Source of the DNA: an uncultured Oscillospiraceae bacterium
Lineage (GTDB): Bacteria > Bacillota > Clostridia > Oscillospirales > Oscillospiraceae
Direction: 5' to 3'
NCBI GenBank assembly: GCA_910584285.1
Contig: CAJTYK010000071.1
Span: forward strand, 1 to 8,561
Length of the DNA: 8,561 nucleotides
A program made the position numbers and the translations under genes. Shown piece after piece: positions 1-5,660 of the stretch. The notes below the pieces were generated by a model that saw only the letters and a program-made list of their open reading frames with translations, was not told the DNA's origin and did no database searches. How positions within the stretch are numbered: the stretch's first letter is position 1; every line of letters begins with the position of its first letter.

Positions 1-146
1 CCCAGGCGGCGCTGGCGGAGCTGGTGGGCGTGTCCCGCAACACCATCAGCTCCATCGAGACGGGGCAGTTCAGCCCCACCGCCAAGCTGGCGCTGATCTT
101 GTGCGTGGCGCTGGATAAAAAGTTCGAGGAGCTGTTCTATTTTTAA
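1..146 (+). CDS. XRE/Cro-C1-type helix-turn-helix regulator, C-terminal part
   Basis: The 5' end is cut off by the window. The frame starts at base 3 and gives 47 residues before TAA at 144-146. The segment AALAELVGVSRNTISSIETG is a textbook Cro/C1 HTH: scaffold helix, turn at GVS, recognition helix RNTISSIE. It is followed by FSPTAKLALILCVALDKKFEELF, the usual end of the short (about 65-70 aa) XRE regulators of Firmicutes, which are a bare DNA-binding domain. The protein therefore probably has no ligand domain. A small membrane protein gene begins 13 bases after the stop, so the two are likely co-transcribed. This HTH plus small membrane protein pairing is common in Firmicutes; the regulator probably controls its own operon, which is inference. 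Confidence 0.9.
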   Translation, partial: QAALAELVGVSRNTISSIETGQFSPTAKLALILCVALDKKFEELFYF

Positions 147-159
147 GGGGGACACCAGA

Positions 160-465
160 ATGGAATATCTGTTTCTACTGATGGTTGGGATTGCCCTGAT
201 CCTCACCAGCATTCCAAACTTCAAAGGGAATATCTCCACGGTTCACCGCTATAACCGCCGTAGGGTCAGCGAGGCGGACGCGCCCAGATACGGGAGGGCC
301 ATGGGGCTTGGAACCTTGATTATGGGTGTTTCTGCCGCGTTGACGGCGATCTTACAGTTGCTCTTTGACTGGGAGCCCATTTTTTATTTGCTGGCTGCCG
401 GGGTGGCTGTTGGGTTCGCCATTATGCTCTATGCCCAATTTAAATACAATAAAGGACTGTTTTGA
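160..465 (+). CDS. Small three-helix membrane protein of unknown function
   Basis: A 101-residue protein with three predicted membrane segments (about residues 3-19, 48-68 and 73-92). A positively charged loop after the first segment (HRYNRRR, about 30-36) should face the cytoplasm, which would put the N-terminus outside. The start is supported by the purine-rich AAGGGGG at 145-151, eight bases before the ATG. I do not recognise a catalytic motif. The layout resembles the DUF3784-type small membrane proteins often found after XRE regulators, but this is only a resemblance in length and topology. It sits 13 bases after the regulator gene, and a strong hairpin begins directly after its stop, so it is the last gene of that operon. 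Confidence 0.75.
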   Translation: MEYLFLLMVGIALILTSIPNFKGNISTVHRYNRRRVSEADAPRYGRAMGLGTLIMGVSAALTAILQLLFDWEPIFYLLAAGVAVGFAIMLYAQFKYNKGLF

Positions 466-495
466 AAGCGGCCCCCGGTTCTCCGGGGGCCGCTT
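466..495. terminator. Bidirectional hairpin terminator between convergent operons
   Basis: A perfect 13-bp stem (466-478 with 483-495, AAGCGGCCCCCGG and its complement) with the four-base loop TTCT lies between the + strand stop at 463-465 and the - strand permease stop at 499-501. There is no long T-run on either side, only short T-rich stretches, so efficiency may rest on stem strength. Its position between converging genes suggests that it serves both. Confidence 0.75.
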
Positions 496-498
496 CGT

Positions 499-1155
499 TC
501 AAACATCCTGATTGCCGTAGAAGTGCCGGGACAGCAGGAAGGACAGGGCCAGCAGAACCAGGCCCGCCAGGGCCGCCGTGGCGGGAACGACGACCGCCTG
601 CGCGAAGGTGGGCTCGGCGATCTCCAGGGACTTGAGCCAATCCAGCCCGCCCAGGGGGAGCAGGATCACGACGAACAGCAGAAAGATCCCGCCCATGATG
701 CCGAAGAACATCATCCGGGCCCGTTCCGGGCCGAATTTGTACAGGAAGGGCAGCATGATGGCGTTCACCAGTATGGACATTAAACCCATCACCGAACAGG
801 TCACCATGAACTCCGCAGGCTCATCTATCCGCCCGGCGGCATACAGCGCCGCGCCCAGAAGGGCGGTCAGCGCCACACTGAACACGCACAGCAGCAGCAC
901 ACACAGATACCGGGCGGCCACGGTTTTGGTGCGGCCCACCGGCAGGGCCAGGCCGTAGGTGTCCCACTGGCACTGCTTGTCGTAGGCAAAGACGTTCATG
1001 GGAAGCATCATCACCATAACCACCATCAGGACGCCCACAATATCTGCCGACCACGCCCCGCTGAACGCGATACCCGCGTATACGATCAAAATCAGCAGAT
1101 AGCTGCGCAGGGTCTTGCGCAGAATAAGAAAGTCCTTCAAAATCAAGCCGGTCAT
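499..1155 (-). CDS. ABC-2 type transporter permease
   Basis: A 218-residue integral membrane protein with six predicted membrane segments (about 18-34, 38-56, 82-106, 115-137, 148-168, 187-208). Between helices 2 and 3 lies YDKQCQWDTYGLALPVGRTK (59-78), which fits the D/E..W..y.LPv.R pattern of ABC-2 permeases of the ABC2_membrane_5 type. The start is the ATG at 1155, which overlaps the ATPase stop as ATGA (4 bases), a sign of translational coupling; the reading frame is open further upstream, but that part is antisense-like and lies inside the ATPase gene. The gene is the last of a gntR-ATPase-permease operon like ytrAB-type and pmt-type exporters. The likely complex is a homodimeric permease with two ATPases. 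The substrate cannot be read from sequence; export of a peptide, lipid or envelope stress-related compound is inferred from relatives. Confidence 0.9.
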   Translation of the reverse strand: MTGLILKDFLILRKTLRSYLLILIVYAGIAFSGAWSADIVGVLMVVMVMMLPMNVFAYDKQCQWDTYGLALPVGRTKTVAARYLCVLLLCVFSVALTALLGAALYAAGRIDEPAEFMVTCSVMGLMSILVNAIMLPFLYKFGPERARMMFFGIMGGIFLLFVVILLPLGGLDWLKSLEIAEPTFAQAVVVPATAALAGLVLLALSFLLSRHFYGNQDV

Positions 1156-2000
1156 GCCTGTTCCCCCTTTACGATGAATACCATCAGCTCGTCCAGCGTC
1201 ACCGGCTCCACCGTCAGCCGGGGATAGAGGCGCTGGAAGTCGCCCCGGTGCCGGATGAGGGCCTCGGTGGAGAATTGGCTTTTCCGGGTGGACACCACAT
1301 AGCCCCGATCCACCTGCTCCAGATCCGCCCTGGTGCATACCAGCCGGCCGTAGCTCTCCAGCAGGCGATCCTTCTCGTTGCACAGCAGCAGCTTCCCCTG
1401 GTGGAGGTAGGCGATGTAGTCCGCCACCTTCTCCAGATCCGAGGTGATGTGGCTGGAGATGAGGATGGCGTGATCCTCGTCGGAGACGAAAGCCAGAAAC
1501 TCGTCCAGGATCTCGTCCCGCACCACCGGATCCAGCCCCGCCGTGGCCTCGTCCAGCAGCAGCAGCCGGGGCCGGTGGGCCAGCGCCGCCGCCAGGGACA
1601 GCTTCATCCTCATACCGCGGGACAGCTCCTTGATGTTCTTCGTCCCGGACAGGCCGAATTTGTCCAGATAGTCCCGGTACAGCCCCTTATCCCAGGTCTT
1701 GAACACCCGGCACAGCACCGTCTCCACGTCCTTGATCCGCAGGTACTCGGAGAAGAAGCAGTCATCCAGCACGATGCCGATGTCCTCCTTGGCATGATCC
1801 GGGTCGGTGCCCAGCAGGGTGACCGCCCCGGCAGTGGGCCGGACGATGCCCAGCATGGACTTGATCAGGGTGGTTTTACCCGCCCCGTTCTCCCCGATGA
1901 GGCCCAGGATGGTGCCCCCGGGCACCTTGAGGTCAATGGGCCCCAGGGTGAAGGTCTTGTACTCCTTGACAAGACCCTTGATTTCAATACAATTTGTCAT
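1152..2000 (-). CDS. ABC transporter ATP-binding protein (YtrB-like)
   Basis: A 282-residue ABC ATPase with all main motifs: Walker A GENGAGKTT (36-44), signature LSRGM (126-130), Walker B RLLLLDEA (145-152), D-loop GLDP (155-158) and H-loop SSH (182-184). At the Q-loop position the sequence is IGIVLDDCFF (74-83), with no glutamine; acidic residues here are seen in ATPases paired with ABC-2 permeases of this subfamily. Residues from about 215 form a C-terminal accessory region after the nucleotide-binding domain. The ATG at 2000 has GAGGA seven bases upstream, inside the end of the gntR gene, with a 3-base gap between the genes; its stop overlaps the permease start. It should energise that permease at the inner face of the membrane and be controlled by the GntR protein upstream. 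Confidence 0.96.
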   Translation of the reverse strand: MTNCIEIKGLVKEYKTFTLGPIDLKVPGGTILGLIGENGAGKTTLIKSMLGIVRPTAGAVTLLGTDPDHAKEDIGIVLDDCFFSEYLRIKDVETVLCRVFKTWDKGLYRDYLDKFGLSGTKNIKELSRGMRMKLSLAAALAHRPRLLLLDEATAGLDPVVRDEILDEFLAFVSDEDHAILISSHITSDLEKVADYIAYLHQGKLLLCNEKDRLLESYGRLVCTRADLEQVDRGYVVSTRKSQFSTEALIRHRGDFQRLYPRLTVEPVTLDELMVFIVKGEQA

Positions 2001-2003
2001 AAG

Positions 2004-2378
2004 TCATTCCTCATTATACAAGGTGTTAAGCATTTCGGTGAGCTCGTCCAACTCCACGGCCCCGGCCTTCGCCGCGTCCACCGCCTGGGACAGATGCTCC
2101 TCCACCTGGCACAGCACAGCCTCCCGCCTCGTCTCCCGGTTCTGGGCGGCCACAAAGCAGCCCTTGCCGGGGACGGTGGTGAGAAAGCCCTCCCGCTCCA
2201 GCTCCTCATAGGCCCGTTTGGTGGTGATCACCGAGATCCGGAGATCCCGGGCCAGCAGCCGCATGGAGGGCAGGGCCTCGCCCTCGGGCAGCGCGCCGGA
2301 AAGGATGAGCCCTTTCAGCTGGCGGACGATCTGCTCATAGATCGGCGCCCGGTCAGAATTGCTGATGATGATGTCCAT
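2004..2378 (-). CDS. GntR-family transcriptional regulator, YtrA type
   Basis: A 124-residue protein. The winged HTH covers residues about 10-78: APIYEQIVRQLKGLILSG (11-28), then LPSMRLLARDLRIS (36-49) with the recognition helix TTKRAYEELEREG (52-64), and the wing GKGCFVA (71-77). The short tail (80-124) is helical and too small for a FadR or UTRA ligand domain, which places it in the YtrA subfamily. The start at 2378 is chosen because ACGAGGTG lies six bases before it and the family homology begins there; the longer open frame (to 2522) would run through the promoter. First gene of the exporter operon. A palindrome over the predicted start site suggests autorepression, relieved by an envelope-active signal as in ytr and pmt systems (inference). 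Confidence 0.95.
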   Translation of the reverse strand: MDIIISNSDRAPIYEQIVRQLKGLILSGALPEGEALPSMRLLARDLRISVITTKRAYEELEREGFLTTVPGKGCFVAAQNRETRREAVLCQVEEHLSQAVDAAKAGAVELDELTEMLNTLYNEE

Positions 2379-2400
2379 GGTGCACCTCGTTGGTTGTATT

Positions 2401-2420
2401 CCCGCCCCGCCTGGGGCGGG
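2401..2420 (-). other. GC-rich hairpin in the gntR 5' untranslated region
   Basis: A perfect 8-bp stem CCCGCCCC (2401-2408) with GGGGCGGG (2413-2420) and a four-base loop lies about 22 bases before the gntR start codon. No T-run follows, so it is not a terminator. It may stabilise the mRNA or tune ribosome access; this is inference. Confidence 0.5.
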
Positions 2421-2473
2421 GCGGAGGGGATCCACCTCGCTGGGGTGCCGCTCGTCAGCGGCGCCCGAAATAT

Positions 2474-2492
2474 TGTATATATACGATATACA
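2474..2492. promoter_or_regulatory. Candidate GntR operator over the transcription start
   Basis: TGTATAT (2474-2480), a 5-base spacer, then ATATACA (2486-2492): a perfect 7-bp inverted repeat in otherwise GC-rich DNA. It begins one base after the -10 box of the gntR promoter and covers the expected start near 2487. Size and placement fit a dimeric YtrA-type repressor that shuts its own operon. Confidence 0.7.
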
Positions 2493-2493
2493 C

Positions 2494-2522
2494 AGTATAG
2501 ACGGAGGGTGGGGGTTTGTCAA
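2494..2522 (-). promoter_or_regulatory. Sigma-A promoter of the gntR-ABC operon
   Basis: Read on the - strand: TTGACA (2517-2522), 17-bp spacer, TATACT (2494-2499). The -35 is a full match and the -10 has five of six. An A6T6 tract at 2534-2545 falls about 47-58 bases upstream of the expected start, where an UP element would sit. The strength of the promoter implies that a repressor normally holds it off. Confidence 0.88.
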
Positions 2523-2548
2523 GAGGAGGAAGCAAAAAATTTTTTGGC

Positions 2549-2583
2549 AAAAAACGCCGCCCCCAATCAGGGAGCGGCGTTTT
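2549..2583 (-). terminator. Intrinsic terminator after degV
   Basis: A 10-bp stem with one mismatch (2555-2564 with 2570-2579), loop AATCA, followed on the - strand by six T (bases 2549-2554 are A on the + strand). It starts 12 bases after the degV stop and ends just upstream of the next promoter region. Confidence 0.9.
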
Positions 2584-2594
2584 GCCCATGCGGT

Positions 2595-3467
2595 TTATCT
2601 GTGCTTGCCCGTGAAGAACAGCGCCACGCAGCCGGGGCCCGTGTGGGCCCCGATCACCGGCCCGATGGAGTTGATGATGATCTCCTTGGTGCCGTAGCGG
2701 GCCTTGACCTGATCCGCCACATACTGGGCGTCCTCCTGGCAGTCGCTGTTGCTGATGAACATGGTCTGGGACGCGGGATCCTCTGCCAGCTCGCCCACCT
2801 TGTCCACCAGGGCGTTGAGGGACGCTTTGCGGCCCCGGGCGGTGTCCACCTTGATCAGGTGGCCGTCGTTGTCCACGTGCATGACGGGCTTGATCTGGAG
2901 CATGGTGCCCACCACGGCGGTGGCGGCGGACACCCGGCCCCCCTTCTTCAGGAAGAACAGGTCGTTCACCGTGAACCAGTGACATTGCTTCAGCTTGTTG
3001 GCCTCCGCCCAGTCCCGCACCTCCTCGATGGACTTGCCCTCCTGGCGCAGCTTAGCCGCCTGATAGACGAACATCCCCTGCCCCAGGGAGGCGCACAGGG
3101 TGTCCACCACAAAAATCTTGCGGTCGGGGTACTGCTCCGCCAGATCCCCGGCGGCGATCTGGAAGGAGTTACAGGTGGTGGACAGGCCGGAGGAGAAGGC
3201 CAGCACCAGCACGTCCGTCCCCTGCTTGAGCACGGACTCCATGGCGTCGGCCGCCTCGCCCACGTTGACGGCGTTGGTGGTGGCCATACTGCCCTCCCGC
3301 TGCTTGTTGTAGAACTCCTTGGGGGACATCTCCCGGTTGTCTGGGTAGTTCCGATAGGTCTTGCCGTCCATGAGGAAGGCCAGGGGGAGCACCTTCAGCT
3401 CCAGCTCCTTGACGAGGCTGTCGGGCAGGTCGCAGGACGAATCGGTGATGATGACATAGCTGCTCAT
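2595..3467 (-). CDS. DegV family fatty-acid-binding protein (FakB-like)
   Basis: A 290-residue protein of normal length for the family. Family motifs: TDSSCDLP (8-15) at the start of the first domain, ATTNAV (62-67) at the position where many members have TSQPS, FSSGLSTT (91-98) in the lipid pocket, VDT (121-123), GRVS (177-180), and IGPVIGAHTGPG (268-279) near the end with the conserved His275. DegV/FakB proteins hold a fatty acid and present it to the kinase FakA, which makes acyl-phosphate for phospholipid synthesis; no fakA is visible here. The start at 3467 has GGAGGAA about eight bases upstream. It lies 49 bases after the DUF1836 gene, and no promoter is evident between them, so they are probably one transcript. 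Which acyl chain it binds cannot be told. Confidence 0.95.
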   Translation of the reverse strand: MSSYVIITDSSCDLPDSLVKELELKVLPLAFLMDGKTYRNYPDNREMSPKEFYNKQREGSMATTNAVNVGEAADAMESVLKQGTDVLVLAFSSGLSTTCNSFQIAAGDLAEQYPDRKIFVVDTLCASLGQGMFVYQAAKLRQEGKSIEEVRDWAEANKLKQCHWFTVNDLFFLKKGGRVSAATAVVGTMLQIKPVMHVDNDGHLIKVDTARGRKASLNALVDKVGELAEDPASQTMFISNSDCQEDAQYVADQVKARYGTKEIIINSIGPVIGAHTGPGCVALFFTGKHR

Positions 3468-3516
3468 GGTTTCAGTTCCTCCAATACATCAGTTTGGTCG
3501 GTGCGTTCCGCACGGC

Positions 3517-4053
3517 TTATTTTTTCTTCTTGTTCAGCAGATCCTCATGCCCGGTGCGCTGGGCCAGGATGGCCAGGGCCTGGTGGCAGGCCAACATATT
3601 GGCATAGCTGCGCATGGCCAAATCCAGCACCAGCTTGGGCAGATCGTGGTCGGTGGTGTTCTCGTCCAGCCGGTGGGCGGCGTCCGACATGGCCTGATCC
3701 AGGTACTTGCAGAAATACTCATACTGCCTTTCCGGAGCCCGCATCTCCCGGCCCACGGTGGTGAGCACCTTCATCTCCCGCACGCTCATCACCTGCTTGA
3801 GGGCGCTGATGGCGGTGAGGTAGGCCAGGTGCTCCTGGCCGTATTTCTTGCCGTTGGCCCGCTCCAGCAGGCCGTCCTTGATATAGTTGTTGATCATGGC
3901 GGAGGTAAGCCCGTCCCCGTCGCCAAAGACCGCCGCCTGCCTGGCCAGATAGCCCACCACTTGATCCATATACAGCGGAATGTCGGGCAGGCTGTCCCAC
4001 CCCACTGGGCGGGCCTCCATCAGCTGCCGCTTCAGCTCGGCCAGCTCCTCCAT
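3517..4053 (-). CDS. DUF1836 domain protein, putative MerR-like regulator
   Basis: A 178-residue protein. The central part matches what I recall of DUF1836: LTSAMINNYIKDGLL (49-63), KKY (69-71), HLAYL (75-79) and LKQVMSVREM (85-94), which reads like a MerR-type winged helix (helix-turn-helix then a wing around ANGKKYG). Residues about 105-165 are helical and could form a dimer or effector part; the end is a lysine run (175-178). The function of the family is unknown; DNA binding is inferred from the fold-like pattern. The ATG at 4053 has GGGGGG six bases upstream, and a promoter with a perfect -10 lies about 45 bases before it. As the first gene of a pair with degV it may control fatty-acid uptake or its own operon, which is untested. 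Confidence 0.85.
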   Translation of the reverse strand: MEELAELKRQLMEARPVGWDSLPDIPLYMDQVVGYLARQAAVFGDGDGLTSAMINNYIKDGLLERANGKKYGQEHLAYLTAISALKQVMSVREMKVLTTVGREMRAPERQYEYFCKYLDQAMSDAAHRLDENTTDHDLPKLVLDLAMRSYANMLACHQALAILAQRTGHEDLLNKKKK

Positions 4054-4098
4054 GTTGATCCCCCCAATCCTGACTTGCGTCCCAATGTGATACAGGGA

Positions 4099-4127
4099 AT
4101 TATATCATATCATCTTGAGGACGTAAA
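4099..4127 (-). promoter_or_regulatory. Promoter of the DUF1836-degV operon
   Basis: Read on the - strand: TTTACG (4122-4127), 17-bp spacer, TATAAT (4099-4104), with TG one base before the -10 (an extended -10). The expected start near 4092 gives a short leader of about 39 bases. Confidence 0.82.
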
Positions 4128-4142
4128 GGGGGAAATTTAGAA

Positions 4143-4168
4143 CCTGTGCTCCCGGCCGGGAGCACAGG
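4143..4168 (-). terminator. Hairpin terminator after mnmE
   Basis: A perfect 11-bp stem CCTGTGCTCCC (4143-4153) with GGGAGCACAGG (4158-4168) and loop GGCC, starting three bases after the mnmE stop. The downstream - strand sequence TTCTAAATTT is only moderately T-rich, so termination may be incomplete, with read-through into the DUF1836 gene possible. Confidence 0.75.
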
Positions 4169-4171
4169 CTT

Positions 4172-5554
4172 TCACTTTCCCACACAGAACCGCGCGAAGA
4201 TCCGGGCGGTCACATCCTCCCGCACTGTCCGGCCCGTCAGCTCGCCTAACGCGGACAGGGCCTCCTCCACGTCGGCCACCACCGCGTCAGGGGGCATTCC
4301 CGCCTCCAGCGCCTGCGCTCCCCGGCGGACGGCCTCCCGCGCCCGGTTGGCGGCCTCCGCCTGCCGGGCGTTGGTGAGCATACTCCCGGCCTCCGCCTCA
4401 GCCGGCTCGGGGAACAGGGCCGCCACGGCCCGCTCCAGTCCGTCCAGCCCCTCCCCCGTTTTGGCGGACAGGGAGACCGACGCGGCGGGGGCGTTCCCCG
4501 ACCGGGCGACGGTCCACAGGGCCGTGGGCCCGGTGAGGTCCCGCTTGCTCATGATCCAGATCCAGGGCTTGCCGGAGGCGGCGGCCAGGGAAAGCACCTC
4601 CCGGTCCTCCGCCGTGAAGTCCGCCGCGCCGTCGGTGACCGCTAAAATCAGCTCCGCGCCCTCCGCGGCGGCGCGGGTGCGTTCCACCCCCAGCCGCTCC
4701 ACCGCGTCCTCCGTCTCCCGCAGGCCCGCCGTGTCGATGAGCCGCAGCAGCACCCCGCCGAAATTGACCCGCTCCTCCACCGTGTCCCGGGTGGTGCCGG
4801 GGATATCGGTGACGATGGCCCGCTCCCGGCCCAACAGGGCGTTGAACAGGGTGGACTTGCCCGCGTTGGGCCGCCCCACGATGGCGCAGGGCACCCCCTC
4901 GTTTAGCAGGCGGCCCCGCTTGTAGGTGTCCGCCAGCGCGTCCAGCCGCGCCGCCGCCTGGGCCAGCGCCTGGGCCAGCTCCGCCGCCTCAAAGGGCTCG
5001 ATGTCCTCATCCGGGTAGTCCAGCACAGCGTGGAAGTGAGCGCACAGGTCGGTGAGCTGGTCATAGATCCCGTCCACCCGCCGGGCCAGCGCCCCGCTCA
5101 GCTGGCCCGCGGCCTGATAGACGGCAGCGGGGCTCTCGGCGTGGATCAGATCCGCCGCCGCCTCCGCCCCGGTGAGATCCAGCTTGCCGTTCAAGAAGGC
5201 CCGGCGGGTAAACTCCCCGGGGAGGGCCTGCCGGGCCCCGGCGGCAAACAGCGCCTCCAGTCCCAGCGCCAGCGCCGCCGGGGAGCCGTGGCATTGCAGC
5301 TCGGCGGTGTCCTCACCGGTGTAGCTGTGGGGGGCGCGGGAGACGGTGCACAGGCAGCGATCAATGGCGCGGCCCTCCCGGTCGTGGAGCGTGCCGTACA
5401 CCAGCGCCCGGTCGAGGCGGGTGGACATAGGCCCGCCGTGGAAGGGGGAGAATACCCGGTCGGCGGCGGCGACAGCCTCCGGCCCGGACAGGCGGAGGAT
5501 GCCGATGGCGGAGGGGATGGGGGGAGTGGCGATGGCGGCGATGGTGTCGATCAT
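4172..5554 (-). CDS. mnmE: tRNA uridine-5-carboxymethylaminomethyl modification GTPase MnmE
   Basis: A 460-residue protein of the usual length. With MnmG it makes the cmnm5 group on wobble uridine 34 of certain tRNAs in the cytoplasm. The N-terminal formyl-THF-binding domain (1-120) starts with the typical DTIAAIATPP; a helical domain follows. The inserted G domain shows G1 GRPNAGKST (227-235), G2 TTRDT (254-258), G3 DTAG (274-277), G4 SKRD (336-339, canonical NKxD) and G5 SAK (363-365). The C-terminus ends in CVGK (457-460), the catalytic C-x-G-K tail. The start at 5554 has GAGGTG six bases upstream and begins at the family's conserved N-terminus; a longer frame to 5596 would include the promoter. 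It appears to be monocistronic, away from the yidC-jag-mnmG group where it often lies in Firmicutes. Confidence 0.98.
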   Translation of the reverse strand: MIDTIAAIATPPIPSAIGILRLSGPEAVAAADRVFSPFHGGPMSTRLDRALVYGTLHDREGRAIDRCLCTVSRAPHSYTGEDTAELQCHGSPAALALGLEALFAAGARQALPGEFTRRAFLNGKLDLTGAEAAADLIHAESPAAVYQAAGQLSGALARRVDGIYDQLTDLCAHFHAVLDYPDEDIEPFEAAELAQALAQAAARLDALADTYKRGRLLNEGVPCAIVGRPNAGKSTLFNALLGRERAIVTDIPGTTRDTVEERVNFGGVLLRLIDTAGLRETEDAVERLGVERTRAAAEGAELILAVTDGAADFTAEDREVLSLAAASGKPWIWIMSKRDLTGPTALWTVARSGNAPAASVSLSAKTGEGLDGLERAVAALFPEPAEAEAGSMLTNARQAEAANRAREAVRRGAQALEAGMPPDAVVADVEEALSALGELTGRTVREDVTARIFARFCVGK

Positions 5555-5566
5555 AGAGGTCACCTC

Positions 5567-5586
5567 GGGGAAGAACGTTTTTCCCC
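5567..5586. repeat. Imperfect palindrome next to the mnmE -10 box
   Basis: GGGGAA (5567-5572) and TTCCCC (5581-5586) flank AACGTT (5574-5579), giving a 20-bp near-palindrome with one mismatched pair. It abuts the -10 box and covers the expected transcription start, so it could be an operator or a hairpin at the 5' end of the mRNA. Confidence 0.45.
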
Positions 5587-5615
5587 AGTGTAGCACAATC
5601 CCGGGCGGTTTTCAA
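5587..5615 (-). promoter_or_regulatory. Promoter of mnmE
   Basis: Read on the - strand: TTGAAA (5610-5615), 17-bp spacer, TACACT (5587-5592), with TG one base before the -10. The expected start near 5580 leaves a leader of about 26 bases before the ATG. Confidence 0.82.
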
Positions 5616-5618
5616 CGC

Positions 5619-5654
5619 AAAAAGCCCCGTCCCCACGGCGGGGGACGGGGCTTT
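5619..5654 (-). terminator. Intrinsic terminator after the SLH protein gene
   Basis: A perfect 14-bp stem AAAGCCCCGTCCCC (5621-5634) with its complement (5641-5654) and a six-base loop. On the - strand it runs into five T. It begins six bases after the stop codon and ends beside the mnmE promoter. Confidence 0.92.
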
Positions 5655-5660
5655 GCCGGG

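Noticed and set aside
1156..1383. N-terminal extension of the permease frame
   Set aside because: It overlaps the ATPase gene in another frame, is Gly/Pro-rich with no homology, and the ATG at 1155 has the coupled ATGA overlap.
2401..2420. The hairpin as an attenuator terminator of gntR
   Set aside because: The stem is strong but no T-run follows on the - strand.
2379..2522. 48-residue N-terminal extension of the GntR frame
   Set aside because: It would begin at the -35 box, upstream of the likely transcription start, and family homology begins at the ATG at 2378 with its own ribosome binding site.
1248..3764. A very long + strand open frame (838 codons) across the exporter and degV genes
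   Set aside because: It is antisense to well-supported genes with clear motifs. The product is low-complexity (rich in G, Q, H, L) with no recognisable domain, as expected from the mirror frame of GC-rich codons.
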